Shown here piece by piece: positions 52,000 to 61,210 of a stretch of 64,000 nucleotides of DNA. Under the pieces are notes generated by a model. It saw nothing but the letters and a program-made list of their open reading frames with translations, was not told the DNA's origin and did no database searches. The position numbers and the translations under genes are program-made. The stretch comes from Planctomycetota bacterium. Its GTDB lineage: Bacteria; Planctomycetota; SZUA-567; H5-PLA8. Position 1 is the stretch's first letter. Every line of letters starts with the position of its first letter. Location: NCBI GenBank assembly GCA_016200135.1, contig JACQFI010000137.1, positions 22,321 to 86,320 of the forward strand. The letters are read 5' to 3'.

Positions 52000-52992
52000 A
52001 TGGACGAGATCATGGCGCGCATCAAGCTGGGGCTCATCGGTTGCGGCGGAAACATGCGGGGCGCGCACCTGCCGCGCATCCAGGCCAACAAATTCGTGGA
52101 GCTGTGCGGGATCGCCGATACTTCCGCGGACGCGGTGCAGGCTTTTGCGGAAAAGTGGGGCGCGCCGCTGCCCGCGTACTCCGATTACACGAAGATGCTC
52201 CAGGAACAGGAGCTCGACGCGGTGATGATCAGTTCGCCGCATAATACGCACTACGCACAGGCGCGGCGGGCGCTCGACGCGGGCTGCCACGTGCTGGTGG
52301 AGAAGCCGCTGACGATCCGCGCCGCGGACACCAAGGCGCTGCTCGCAACCGCAAAGCGTAAGAAGCGGATTTTGCATGTCAGCTACCAGCGGCATCACTA
52401 TCCCGTCTACCGCTGCGTGCGGGACCTCGTGCGCGCCGGCGCCATCGGGGAGCCGCGCGCGCTGATCGCCTATGTGACGCAAGGCTGGGGCTGGGGTCAC
52501 AACCTGACTTGGCGGCTGGTACCGAAGCTCTCCGGCGGCGGCATGTTCATGGACACCGGCAGCCACCTCGTGGCCGCGGCGCTCTTCACCACCGGCTGGC
52601 ACGTGGACGAGGTGACCGCGTTCACCGACCACAAAGATAAAAAGGTCGATATCCTCGCCGCGGTGAGCCTGCGCTTCCGCGAGGGCGCGGTCGGCACGAT
52701 CTGCACCGTCGGGCAGGCGAGCCGCCACGACGAGCGGCTCGCGCTTCACGGGACCAAGGGCTGCCTCGTGATCCACCTGCATCAGTGGGGTCTCAAGTCG
52801 GTGCTGCTGAACGACGCGCCGCTCAAGATTCCGGCCCGGTACAAAGAGGACACGCCCGACGCGGCGTTCTTCCGCTGGATCCGCGGCGCGAAGGGCTACG
52901 AGCCGCCGCTGTACGCGCTGGAAGTGCAGCACCTCAGCGAGGCCGCGTACAAGTCGGCCAAGTCCGGGCGGCGGGTGAAGGTGGCGCGGTAG
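52000..52992 (+). CDS. Gfo/Idh/MocA family oxidoreductase
   Basis: A 330-residue NAD(P)-dependent oxidoreductase. The Rossmann motif KLGLIGCGGNMRGAHLPRIQ is standard, then DAVMISSPHNTHYAQARRAL and the catalytic HVLVEKPLTI. The second domain has HVSYQRHHYPVYRCVRDLVR and GGGMFMDTGSHLVAAALF, where conserved His residues act. ATG 52000 is taken; ATG 52012 (MARIKLG) is equally possible because AGGA lies about 10 nt before it. The substrate is unknown; members of this subgroup act on sugar derivatives. Confidence 0.9.
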   Translation: MDEIMARIKLGLIGCGGNMRGAHLPRIQANKFVELCGIADTSADAVQAFAEKWGAPLPAYSDYTKMLQEQELDAVMISSPHNTHYAQARRALDAGCHVLVEKPLTIRAADTKALLATAKRKKRILHVSYQRHHYPVYRCVRDLVRAGAIGEPRALIAYVTQGWGWGHNLTWRLVPKLSGGGMFMDTGSHLVAAALFTTGWHVDEVTAFTDHKDKKVDILAAVSLRFREGAVGTICTVGQASRHDERLALHGTKGCLVIHLHQWGLKSVLLNDAPLKIPARYKEDTPDAAFFRWIRGAKGYEPPLYALEVQHLSEAAYKSAKSGRRVKVAR

Positions 52993-53040
52993 CGGCGCGC
53001 GTGACACGTAACGCTTGACTCGTAACATCGCACTGCGGGG

Positions 53041-53169
53041 GCAATGCAAATTGAAAAATGCAAAATGCAAATTTACGCGCCGCTACCAACCCCCATTTTA
53101 AGTTTTCATTTTGCAATTCTCAATTTGCAGTGCTCTACGCTCTACGCTCTACGCTCTACGCTCTACGCT
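53041..53169. repeat. AT-rich inverted repeat and GCTCTAC tandem repeat
   Basis: GCAAATTGAAAAATGCAAAA (53045-53064) and TTTTCATTTTGCAATTCTCA with ATTTGC (53103-53128) form an imperfect inverted repeat. It is followed by five exact copies of the 7-bp unit GCTCTAC at 53132-53166. The segment is far more AT-rich than its surroundings and lies at the shared 3' ends of the oxidoreductase and the next minus-strand gene. Confidence 0.75.
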
Positions 53170-53176
53170 ATTTACA

Positions 53177-54364
53177 CTATGGATTCCCAAAGAAATTGTG
53201 AATTTTGGGAGTCCTTGGCGGCGCTGCGGCGGGCGGAGGGGGGCGGGTTTCCCCTATAGAGGATACGGGTGCGGGTGATTGCTGGGGTTGAGGTGTGGAG
53301 GGAGCGGGTGTATTTGCGGGCTGATTTTCTTGAAAAAACGTGCACGTGTTGGGGTCGTAGGTCCAGGTGCGGGCGAGCTCCATGACGGTTTCGGCTTCGA
53401 TCTGCACCAGCGTCTTCTTGTGCACCTGGTAGACGGCGACGTTCAGGCGCGCGTGGTTGCGGAAGCCTAAATCCCAGGCGCGCTGCTGGCGCGTCCAGCC
53501 GGCCTCGCGGCGGGCGGCGCGGAGTTCGCGGAGGATCTCGCCGAAGCCGGGCTTGCGCGGGACCTCCTTGCCCTTCTCCTTCTTTACGAAGCGCCTGCCT
53601 TTCAGGAACGCGGCGATCTCGGCTTTGAGCTTTTCGAGCACGCCGTCTTCGCGGACGCGCAACTGGTCCCAGGCTTCGCGCGCGTTCATGCCGGTGGCTT
53701 CGCGCCAAAAAGAGTTGAGGCGCGGCTCGGTCATTTCCATCAAGCCCGCGAATTCGAGACTCGGTTCCCACCACGGCCCGCGGTGCGGGTCGCGCTGGCC
53801 GGCGCGCATCTCGAGCAGGACGCGGCGGAAGTGGAGCTCCGTCCACGCGACGAGCTTGAGGACTTCCTGGCGGCGGACTTCCAGCGAGAGCGGATACTCT
53901 GAACCAAGCATCGTGTAGTTGGCCCAGACCGGCGCGCTGTGGTCGAGCTTGGGCGGGCGCATCGTGGTGATGAGCGCCGCGACATCGACGTGCGGGCCCG
54001 GATGGTTGATGAGGACGACCTGTTTGGCCTCCTCTTCCTTGGCCGCGGCCTCGGCGGCGGGATCGGGCTCGGGCTTTTTCCAAGGCTTTTTGGGCCACCA
54101 TTGGCGCGGGATGCGCTCGTCGATGTAGTCGTACATGGTGGCGCTGCCGTCGGGCAGGCCGCCGTTGCGTTCGCGGATCTGGGCGACTTCTTCGTCGCTG
54201 AGCGCCATGAATTCTTCGCGGGTGATGCCGCGGGGTTGGGGCTGCGCGGCGGCGTTCTCTTGAGGAGCGGATGCGGGCGGCGCAGCCGGTTCGGGCGCGG
54301 AGGATGCGGGCGGCGCGGATTCTTCGGGCGCGTTGGGTGAGGCGACGGGTTCTTCGAGCGACAT
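53177..54364 (-). CDS. Hypothetical protein with AraC-like helix-turn-helix segments
   Basis: A 395-residue protein. The first 45 residues are a Pro/Ala/Glu-rich disordered region. A conserved-looking middle section has YDYIDERIPRQWWPKKPWKK and VVLINHPGPHVDVAALITTM. Two stretches resemble AraC-type DNA-binding helices: FAGLMEMTEPRLNSFWREAT with GMNAREAWDQLR (about 200-235), and QQRAWDLGFRNHARLNVAVY with QVHKKTLVQIEAE (about 295-330). Neither has been confirmed. The C-terminal 50 residues are Pro-rich. AAGGAG 8 nt before ATG 54364 supports the start. A DNA-binding role is an inference. Confidence 0.6.
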   Translation of the reverse strand: MSLEEPVASPNAPEESAPPASSAPEPAAPPASAPQENAAAQPQPRGITREEFMALSDEEVAQIRERNGGLPDGSATMYDYIDERIPRQWWPKKPWKKPEPDPAAEAAAKEEEAKQVVLINHPGPHVDVAALITTMRPPKLDHSAPVWANYTMLGSEYPLSLEVRRQEVLKLVAWTELHFRRVLLEMRAGQRDPHRGPWWEPSLEFAGLMEMTEPRLNSFWREATGMNAREAWDQLRVREDGVLEKLKAEIAAFLKGRRFVKKEKGKEVPRKPGFGEILRELRAARREAGWTRQQRAWDLGFRNHARLNVAVYQVHKKTLVQIEAETVMELARTWTYDPNTCTFFQENQPANTPAPSTPQPQQSPAPVSSIGETRPPPPAAAPPRTPKIHNFFGNP

Positions 54365-54845
54365 GAGCGGGCTCCTTCATAAAAGGAGGCGGCGCTCCGA
54401 ACGGGACGCGAGTTGCGACGAACCCCCACCCTGACCCTCCCCCTCAAGGGGGGCGGGAAAGCGACAGCGCGTCCCCCATCTGCTTGTTGAGGGAACGGCA
54501 CGGCGCGGCGCGCGGCGAAGGTTTCGCCGGCGCGAGCGGTCGTCAAGTTGTCGTGAGATCGTTCGGAGCGCTGTGCCCCCACAAGCTGCGGGCCCCATGG
54601 TTTGGCTCGGCCATAGGAAATCACGGGTCCGCTGGGGATTGAATACCCTATCGGGAGGCGAATGTCAACGGGCGAGCGGTAAAAAGTTTGTATGTGTATG
54701 TAAAGTGGAACGGGGAAAGATGTAAGGACGTGTCGTAACGGCACCACGACGCAACGGCACCACGAAGACACGAAGAAGTGAAGACGCACGAAGAACGGCG
54801 GGACGGAAGCCGGAGGTAATACGCCGGCGCCGCAGAGCGGCGCAA
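54365..54845. other. Gene-free region with scattered repeat fragments
   Basis: No supported gene. At 54420-54460 there is a single family B unit (CCCCCACCCTGACCCTCCCC then CTCAAGGGGGGCGGG). At 54739-54805 there is a direct-repeat tract built on GCACCACGAAGACACGAAG, one arm of a family A-type sequence with no matching second arm nearby. The rest is ordinary GC-rich sequence that carries only overlapping spurious frames. Confidence 0.5.
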
Positions 54846-54996
54846 GATGGTAGCCGTGGGTTTTAACCCACGGAACGCAGGCGCCCTATACGGTCCCGTC
54901 GCGGTAGCGACGGTTGGCCGCTCTTCACGGCGTCGCTCCGCGACGCCTTTACGCGTGGGCGTCGCACACCGTGGGTTGAAACCCACGGCTACCATC
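54846..54996. repeat. Composite palindromic repeat with GTAGCCGTGGGTT arms
   Basis: The left arm (54846-54873, begins GATGGTAGCCGTGGGTTTTA) and right arm (54969-54996) match in reverse complement at 27 of 28 positions, and each arm contains its own hairpin (CCGTGGGTT...AACCCACGG). Between them are GTCGCGGTAGCGAC and GCGTCGCTCCGCGACGC hairpins. A further GGTCGCTCCGCGACC follows at 55001-55015. This is a dense, non-coding, palindrome-rich element. Confidence 0.85.
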
Positions 54997-55102
54997 ACGT
55001 GGTCGCTCCGCGACCAAGAATGGTTTGGCAAATACGGGGACGAACCTTGGCGGCAATATCGCGGAATAGGCCGTTCCAAGTAGATTGCTATAGTTCTTAC
55101 GA

Positions 55103-55360
55103 TTAATTTCTTGCCCGTGCTGCTTCAAAACAGCGATCACATATCATCGTGACGCTTGCGAATTTTTCTGATGCATCGTTCCAACCGCCTTGTTGTATCC
55201 TGACTTTTTCACACTCATCACACCAAGCGCACATTTCATTTTCGTCTTGAATGTTGGGAGTATAAAAGCCTAATCCAATTCCTTTGACTAGGTGTTTACA
55301 AACAAAGGTAGCATTGCGTAGGCCATGCTCGCCGCATTCGAGCTGCTCTGAAGGTGGCAT
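55103..55360 (-). CDS. Small Cys/His-rich protein
   Basis: An 85-residue protein (start MPPSEQLECGEHGLRNATFV) with a regular set of putative zinc ligands: CGEHG, VCKHL, MCAWCDEC and ICDRCFE. The pattern CxxHGxxxxxFVCxHL ... AWCxxCE ... CxxC recurs in uncharacterised bacterial proteins, which I recognise without a name. Codon use is AT-richer than the methyltransferase gene 20 nt upstream. It may be co-transcribed with that gene, or may have arrived separately, as the region to its right on this map is rich in palindromes. Confidence 0.62.
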   Translation of the reverse strand: MPPSEQLECGEHGLRNATFVCKHLVKGIGLGFYTPNIQDENEMCAWCDECEKVRIQQGGWNDASEKFASVTMICDRCFEAARARN

Positions 55361-55380
55361 TGCGTTCAATCCCACAACCA

Positions 55381-55896
55381 CTACTTCACCACTTCCAGCA
55401 CGATCGTTAGATTGCGGGCGCGCCAGATAAAGGAGAAGTGTTTTTCCCACAGGTTGGGCCAGAGGGCGTAGTGGATCTTGCCCAGCAGGTCCCAGAGGCC
55501 GCCGCCGAAGGAGAGGTCCACGCTCACGGTCTTCATGCACCGGTCGGTGTAGTGGTGGCGGCTCGCGGTGTCGAAGAAACTGAAAGAACGCCGCGCGAAG
55601 TGGCGCGTGTGCGTCGGGTCTTCCCACGAATTCAGGCTCGAGAAGTGCGGCGTGACGATCCTGATCTTCGCGCCGTTCTTGCTCACGCGGTGAATCTCGT
55701 TCATCACCCCCACGAGATCGTGGATGTGTTCGAGCACGTGCGCGCAGATCACTTCGTCGAAGCGGCTCTCGGCGATGGGCCAGGGGAGTTGGTTCAGGTC
55801 ATGGACGATGTCCACGCCCGGCGCGGGCAGGATGTCGATGCCCACCGCGCCCGGCGTCTTGGAGCCGCCGCATCCGATATCGAGAATCTCTGGCAT
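55381..55896 (-). CDS. Class I SAM-dependent methyltransferase
   Basis: A 171-residue methyltransferase-11 type protein. The SAM motif is EILDIGCGGSKTPGAVGID, followed by the post-motif acidic residue region DIVHDLNQLPWPIAESRFDE, and VICAHVLEHIHDLVGVMNEI with KNGAKIRIVTPHF. The short form lacks N-terminal extensions. Such enzymes often act in surface polysaccharide or small-molecule pathways; the substrate is unknown. Start ATG 55896. Confidence 0.87.
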   Translation of the reverse strand: MPEILDIGCGGSKTPGAVGIDILPAPGVDIVHDLNQLPWPIAESRFDEVICAHVLEHIHDLVGVMNEIHRVSKNGAKIRIVTPHFSSLNSWEDPTHTRHFARRSFSFFDTASRHHYTDRCMKTVSVDLSFGGGLWDLLGKIHYALWPNLWEKHFSFIWRARNLTIVLEVVK

Positions 55897-55981
55897 GGCG
55901 CGGCAGTTTGCGGGCTTTCGCCGCCGATGTCAAACGGACGCTGGGATCCGTGAAGGCCGCCTTGGATGCCTAACAGAATGG

Positions 55982-56068
55982 ATGAACCGCCAAGACGCCA
56001 AAGCGCCAAGAAAAGATTCTATCGAGAAGGTTAAGAACGCTTGGCGCTTTGGCGTCTTGGCGGTTCAT
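55982..56068. repeat. Perfect 29-bp inverted repeat (family A)
   Basis: The left arm (55982-56010, begins ATGAACCGCCAAGACGCCAA) and right arm (56040-56068) are exact reverse complements with a 29-nt spacer. The arm has an internal period of 8-9 nt (CCAAGA, CCAAAG, CCAAG). It lies in the 372-nt gene-free gap 55897-56268, of which the remainder shows nothing recognisable. Confidence 0.93.
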
Positions 56069-56268
56069 TTTGTTCGGCGCTCTTAGAGTCGTTCGCTTGT
56101 GGCCCCCCGATTTTCGAACCCTGCCCTCCGGTTTACCTTGACGGCACGCATGCCGCTCCTTACTATCTCCCCTCGTTCCCCGCTTTGTAGGCTTCGAGTT
56201 GGAATGCGGTGCTCGAAAGCCCCGTGGGAAGGTCCGTTTTGGCATTGGCATGGGAGTCGAGACAGAAC

Positions 56269-57123
56269 ATGGCGACGATGGCTGCGAACACACATAACCT
56301 CAAGCTCTGTTTCAGCTCGTGGAGCTGCCCCGAATGGACTGTCGCCGCGATTCTCGACGGCATGCAGACCTACGGCTTCCAGGGCGTGGAGCTGCGCATC
56401 GGAAAAGGGCACCTGCACGGCGTAGAATTGGACAGTTCGCCCGATTATCTCGCCGATGTGCGAAAACAGTTCGACGAAGCCAACATGGCCGTGGCGTGCA
56501 TCTCCTCTTCGTTCACGTTCTCCAGCCCCGACATGTTGGAGCGCAAGAAGTCCATCGACTCGCTCAAGCAGGCCCTGCGCGTCAGCGAGGCCCTTGGCGC
56601 GCCGTACGTCCGCATCTTCGGCGGCGACCTGCCGCAAAACCTGGAAGTCGCGGGCGTGATCGACTACGTCAGCGAGTCGCTCAATGAAGTCGCCGAGCAC
56701 GCCGAGAAGGAGAAGTCGCGCTCGATGGTGCTGCTCGAGACCGCCGGCAGCTTCTCGCATTCGCGCTACGTGACGGAAGTGATGAGCCAGGTCTACAGCC
56801 CCAAGCTGGGCGTGCTCTGGGACGTCCTGCACCCGTTGCGCGTGCTGGAAAGCGTCGAGGTCACCTACGACGAGCTGGGCGACCATATCCGCCACATCCA
56901 CGTGCACGACAGCGCCTACAACGACGACCGCACGCGCCTGGAGTTCTGCGCGCCGGGCGAAGGCTTCGTGTCGCTGCCGCGCATCGCCGACCTGCTCAAG
57001 GCCGGCCTCTTCCGCGGCTACTTGACTTTCGAGCCGCTCAAGCGCGACATCGATCCGGACGAGGCGCTGCCGCAGTACGCCAATTACCTGAAGAGCCTGG
57101 TCGCGCCGAAGCCCGCGAAGTAA
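56269..57123 (+). CDS. Sugar phosphate isomerase/epimerase family protein (TIM barrel)
   Basis: A 284-residue xylose-isomerase-like barrel. Typical strands are LKLCFSSWSCPEWTVAAILD, GFQGVELRIGKGHLHGVELD, the metal ligand Glu in MVLLETAGSFSHS, VLWDVLHPLRV (Asp), HIRHIHVHDSAYNDD (His) and YLTFEPLKRDIDP (Glu). The substrate is unknown. ATG 56269 is taken; ATG 56278 would remove three residues. It is followed 77 nt later by the ferredoxin reductase gene on the same strand, with no clear pathway link. Confidence 0.87.
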   Translation: MATMAANTHNLKLCFSSWSCPEWTVAAILDGMQTYGFQGVELRIGKGHLHGVELDSSPDYLADVRKQFDEANMAVACISSSFTFSSPDMLERKKSIDSLKQALRVSEALGAPYVRIFGGDLPQNLEVAGVIDYVSESLNEVAEHAEKEKSRSMVLLETAGSFSHSRYVTEVMSQVYSPKLGVLWDVLHPLRVLESVEVTYDELGDHIRHIHVHDSAYNDDRTRLEFCAPGEGFVSLPRIADLLKAGLFRGYLTFEPLKRDIDPDEALPQYANYLKSLVAPKPAK

Positions 57124-57200
57124 GGGCTACGCCAAGGTATTGAACGCCTGCCGAACCTTCGCCGGATGAATGCCGCGTGAAGAGAGCAGGGAGCCCCTAT

Positions 57201-58625
<1,425 letters not shown>

Positions 58626-58679
58626 TTCTTTCACCGCAGAGGCGCGGAGTACGGAACTATTGAGCTAAGTCAAGAGGTA

Positions 58680-59048
58680 TCAATCGGACACGGCAGGAGG
58701 TTCCTCGGAACTTTCAAGCTCCTTGAGCAGCGCTTCCGTTTCCTTGCGCAGCGGTTCGACATGCTGGGCGACCACTTCCCATACAAGAACGAGATCCAAG
58801 CCGAAGTAATGATGGATAACTTTGTCCCGCATCCTGGCAATCTGTCCCCATGGAATGCTTGGATGCTTGTCCTTTGCGGAATTAGAGAGCCTCTTTACGG
58901 CCTCCCCGATGATCTCGATGTTTCGCACCACGGCGTCCTGCATCATTCGATCGGTTTGGAATGCCTGCTTGCCCTGCTTGGTATAATCTTGAATACGTTC
59001 GATGCAGTCGAGGATATGGCGAACGTAAATGCGGTCATCCGCGCTCAT
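58680..59048 (-). CDS. HEPN-domain toxin (HepT-like, DUF86)
   Basis: A 122-residue all-helical protein of the HepT family. The catalytic RNase motif RxxxxH is present as RDKVIHHYFG, in the context PSIPWGQIARMRDKVIHHYF, and the N-terminus DDRIYVRHILDCIERIQDYT is typical. HepT toxins are neutralised by MntA antitoxin, often through AMP addition. Its ATG 59048 overlaps the nucleotidyltransferase stop by 4 nt, giving the antitoxin-first order. The module is bounded by inverted repeats. Confidence 0.9.
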   Translation of the reverse strand: MSADDRIYVRHILDCIERIQDYTKQGKQAFQTDRMMQDAVVRNIEIIGEAVKRLSNSAKDKHPSIPWGQIARMRDKVIHHYFGLDLVLVWEVVAQHVEPLRKETEALLKELESSEEPPAVSD

Positions 59049-59335
59049 ACGGCTACGGCCTCCGCGTAAATGCGTTCGCGAAGATAGGGGCTTACGCCAT
59101 TGTCTGAAACAACATCCACGGGACGGCCGAGCAGGGCTTCGAGTTCGTCGCTCAAGGCTACTAGATCGAGCAGGCTGCGGCCCGGGTCCATGGCAACCAG
59201 GATATCCACGTCGCTCTGCGCGCCAGCTTCGCCGCGGGCCGTCGAACCGAAGACGCGAACGTTCTTCGCTCCATGTTTGGCGGCAATTGCAAGGATCGCC
59301 TCGCGCTTGCCCATAAAGATTTCTCGAATGCCCAT
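59045..59335 (-). CDS. MNT-domain nucleotidyltransferase antitoxin (MntA-like)
   Basis: A 96-residue minimal nucleotidyltransferase. The motif VRVFGSTARGEAGAQSDVDI shows GSxARGxxxxxSDxD with the catalytic Asp pair, and RPVDVVSDNGVSPYLRERIY is the usual C-terminal part. MntA proteins block the HepT toxin by adding nucleotides to it. GGAAGG before ATG 59335 supports this start, though ATG 59314 is possible. It is the first gene of the pair. Confidence 0.9.
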   Translation of the reverse strand: MGIREIFMGKREAILAIAAKHGAKNVRVFGSTARGEAGAQSDVDILVAMDPGRSLLDLVALSDELEALLGRPVDVVSDNGVSPYLRERIYAEAVAV

Positions 59336-59500
59336 GGTAATTGCCTTCCATACCTCTCCGTATTGTATCCTGCCGTGATGAAAAACGCCATATTTACTGC
59401 GGCTTCATAGCGATCTTCGTTAGCAGCCGACTCCGACGACATCTGTGCCTGGAAGTAAGCGGCTGCTCTCTGCGTGCTCTGCGACTCTGCGGTGAAAAAC

Positions 59501-60937
59501 TCAAGCCCCCGCTGCCGCCGCCGCGCGCTCCGTCAGGCGCGCGACGCAGCGGTGCAACTGCATGCCGTTCGAGCCTTTCACCAGCACCACGTCGCCGGGG
59601 ACCAGGCGCGGCTTGAGGCGCTCCGCGGCTTCTTCGGGCGTGGAACACGCCGACCACGCCGCGGCGGGCAGGCCCTGCTTCACCGCGGTCTCGCCCGCGC
59701 GAGCCGCGAGCGTGCCGACCGTAAGCAGCGCGTTCGGCGCCACGGCGGCGAAGGCCTGTCCGAGTTCCACGTGGTAAGCCTCGGCGTGCGCGCCGAGTTC
59801 CAGCATGTCGCCGGCGACGACGTACCAGCTCCGCCCGGCGAAATCTTTGAGCGCATCCAAGGCGGCGCGGAAACTCAGCGGGCTCGCGTTGTACGCGTCG
59901 TCGATCACCGTTACACCGTCCACCAGGATCGTCTGGAAGCGCCGGCCGGTGCCGGCGTAGGAACTCAGGCCCGCGACGATCTGCCGCAGCCCGATCGCGC
60001 GTCCCGCGACCACGCCGACACTCCACGCGGCCGCCGCCGCGGCCAGCGCGTTGAGGACGTTATGCTTGCCGGGAACTTTTAGCTGCACCTCGGCCGCCTC
60101 GTCGCCGGTGCTCAGGAAGAAGTGCGCGCCGGAACTCGGCCGCTGCTCGATCTCGACGCCGCGCACGTCCGCGCGCTCCGAAGTCCCGAAGGATACGACG
60201 CGCCCCGGCGTCCGCTCGGCCCAGAAATCGAAGAACGGGTCGTCGGCGTTCAGCACCGCCACGCCGCGCGGGCCCATGAAATCCAGCACGTGCGACTTCT
60301 CTGCGGCGACGGCCTCCACCGAGCCGAGCGCCTCCAGATGCACCGGCCCGGCGTTCGTGATTACGGCCACTTGCGGCCGGGCCGCGCGGGCCAGCCGCAC
60401 GATCTCGCCCGCGTGGTTCATGCCCATCTCGAGCACCGCCACCTTATGCGCGGGCTCCACGCCCAGCACCGTCGCGGGCACGCCGATCTCGTTGTTGAAG
60501 CTCTTCGCCGCGCGATGGACGGCTAACCGCGCGCCGGCTTCCAGAATATGCGCGAGCATGTCCTTGGTGGTGCTCTTGCCCGCCGAACCCGACACCGCGC
60601 ACCAGACGGTCTCGTCGTGGCGGCGGCGGTGCGCCTCGGCCAGGCGCAGGTAGGCTTCGCGCGTGTCCGGAACCAGAATCGCGCCGCGGCAGTCGGGCAT
60701 CTCGGCGGCGGGAAGACTGCTAGCGTTCGAGACCAGCGCGGCGGACGCGCCGGCCTGGAGCGACTTCAGCGCGAAAGCGTTGCCGTCGAAGTTCTGGCCC
60801 ACGATGGCGACGAAGAGCCCGCCCGCAAGCGGCGCGCGCGTGTCCGTGAAGACGCCCTGCACTTCCAGGCTGGGCGCGCCATGCAGGATGCGGCCGTGCG
60901 TGGCCGCGGCGATCTCGGAAAGGGTCATGCTGAACAT
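59501..60937 (-). CDS. murF: UDP-N-acetylmuramoyl-tripeptide--D-alanyl-D-alanine ligase
   Basis: Last cytoplasmic step of peptidoglycan precursor synthesis, adding D-Ala-D-Ala to UDP-MurNAc-tripeptide with ATP. Domains are N-terminal (1-85, MTLSEIAAATHGRIL, VFTDTRAPLAGGLFVAIVGQ), central ATPase with VSGSAGKSTTKDMLAHIL, EIGVPATVLGV and LEMGMNHAGEI, and the C-terminal domain with DAYNASPLSFRAALDAL. The 478-residue length is slightly above normal because of a few loops. GAGG 8 nt before ATG 60937 supports the start; a longer frame upstream lacks support. No other mur genes are near, which is unusual because mur genes often cluster. Confidence 0.93.
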   Translation of the reverse strand: MFSMTLSEIAAATHGRILHGAPSLEVQGVFTDTRAPLAGGLFVAIVGQNFDGNAFALKSLQAGASAALVSNASSLPAAEMPDCRGAILVPDTREAYLRLAEAHRRRHDETVWCAVSGSAGKSTTKDMLAHILEAGARLAVHRAAKSFNNEIGVPATVLGVEPAHKVAVLEMGMNHAGEIVRLARAARPQVAVITNAGPVHLEALGSVEAVAAEKSHVLDFMGPRGVAVLNADDPFFDFWAERTPGRVVSFGTSERADVRGVEIEQRPSSGAHFFLSTGDEAAEVQLKVPGKHNVLNALAAAAAAWSVGVVAGRAIGLRQIVAGLSSYAGTGRRFQTILVDGVTVIDDAYNASPLSFRAALDALKDFAGRSWYVVAGDMLELGAHAEAYHVELGQAFAAVAPNALLTVGTLAARAGETAVKQGLPAAAWSACSTPEEAAERLKPRLVPGDVVLVKGSNGMQLHRCVARLTERAAAAAGA

Positions 60938-61155
60938 GCGTTGGACCTCGCGACGGGAAGGTTCTCGACTGCTTCTTGAATCGTCACAATCCCAGTCCTC
61001 AGCCACGCGAAATTCCGCGCATTCGAGGCGTGTGAGAGTCGAAAAAGAGACTCGTGAAGGCGTGACAAGGAATCCGATCAGATGGTGCCTCAAGAGTTCT
61101 AGACTATCGCAACATCTTTATGAATAATGGGTAATGAGATACAACCGTTGAGCTA

Positions 61156-61206
61156 TTGACAATCTTAGGCTTTGATTGCATAATTCCTATCGGATTGATA
61201 GGAATT
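61156..61206 (+). promoter_or_regulatory. Promoter with Rrf2-type operator upstream of the cysteine regulator
   Basis: TTGACA (61156-61161), 17 nt, then CATAAT (61179-61184) form a good sigma-70 promoter. Overlapping the -10 box and start region is a perfect inverted repeat: AATTCCTATC (61182-61191), 5-nt spacer, GATAGGAATT (61197-61206). Its position directly in front of the regulator, and its 25-bp two-fold symmetry, fit self-repression by an Rrf2 dimer. The ribosome site AGGA (61200-61203) lies inside the right half. Confidence 0.7.
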
Positions 61207-61210
61207 CGGG

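Larger units (their letters stand above)
58629..59497. repeat. Inverted-repeat-bounded module carrying the HEPN/MNT pair
   Basis: TTTCACCGCAGAGGCGCGGA (start of 58629-58655) matches the reverse complement of 59471-59497 at 23 of 27 positions. The two arms enclose exactly the toxin-antitoxin operon, with 24 nt on one side and about 135 nt on the other. The arms belong to the same broad type as 11599 and 55982. No transposase is present and no target duplication was identified. Confidence 0.65.

Noticed and set aside
48271..53070. A 1599-codon open frame on the minus strand
   Set aside because: It runs antisense to the cysE-trpC fusion, LarC and an oxidoreductase, all of which have clear family motifs. 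Its translation is Arg/His/Ala-rich with no domain, a known by-product of GC-rich codon bias.
54739..54805. Possible CRISPR-like direct repeats (CACGAAG units)
   Set aside because: The units are short, contiguous and irregular, without spacers of constant length, and no cas genes are present.
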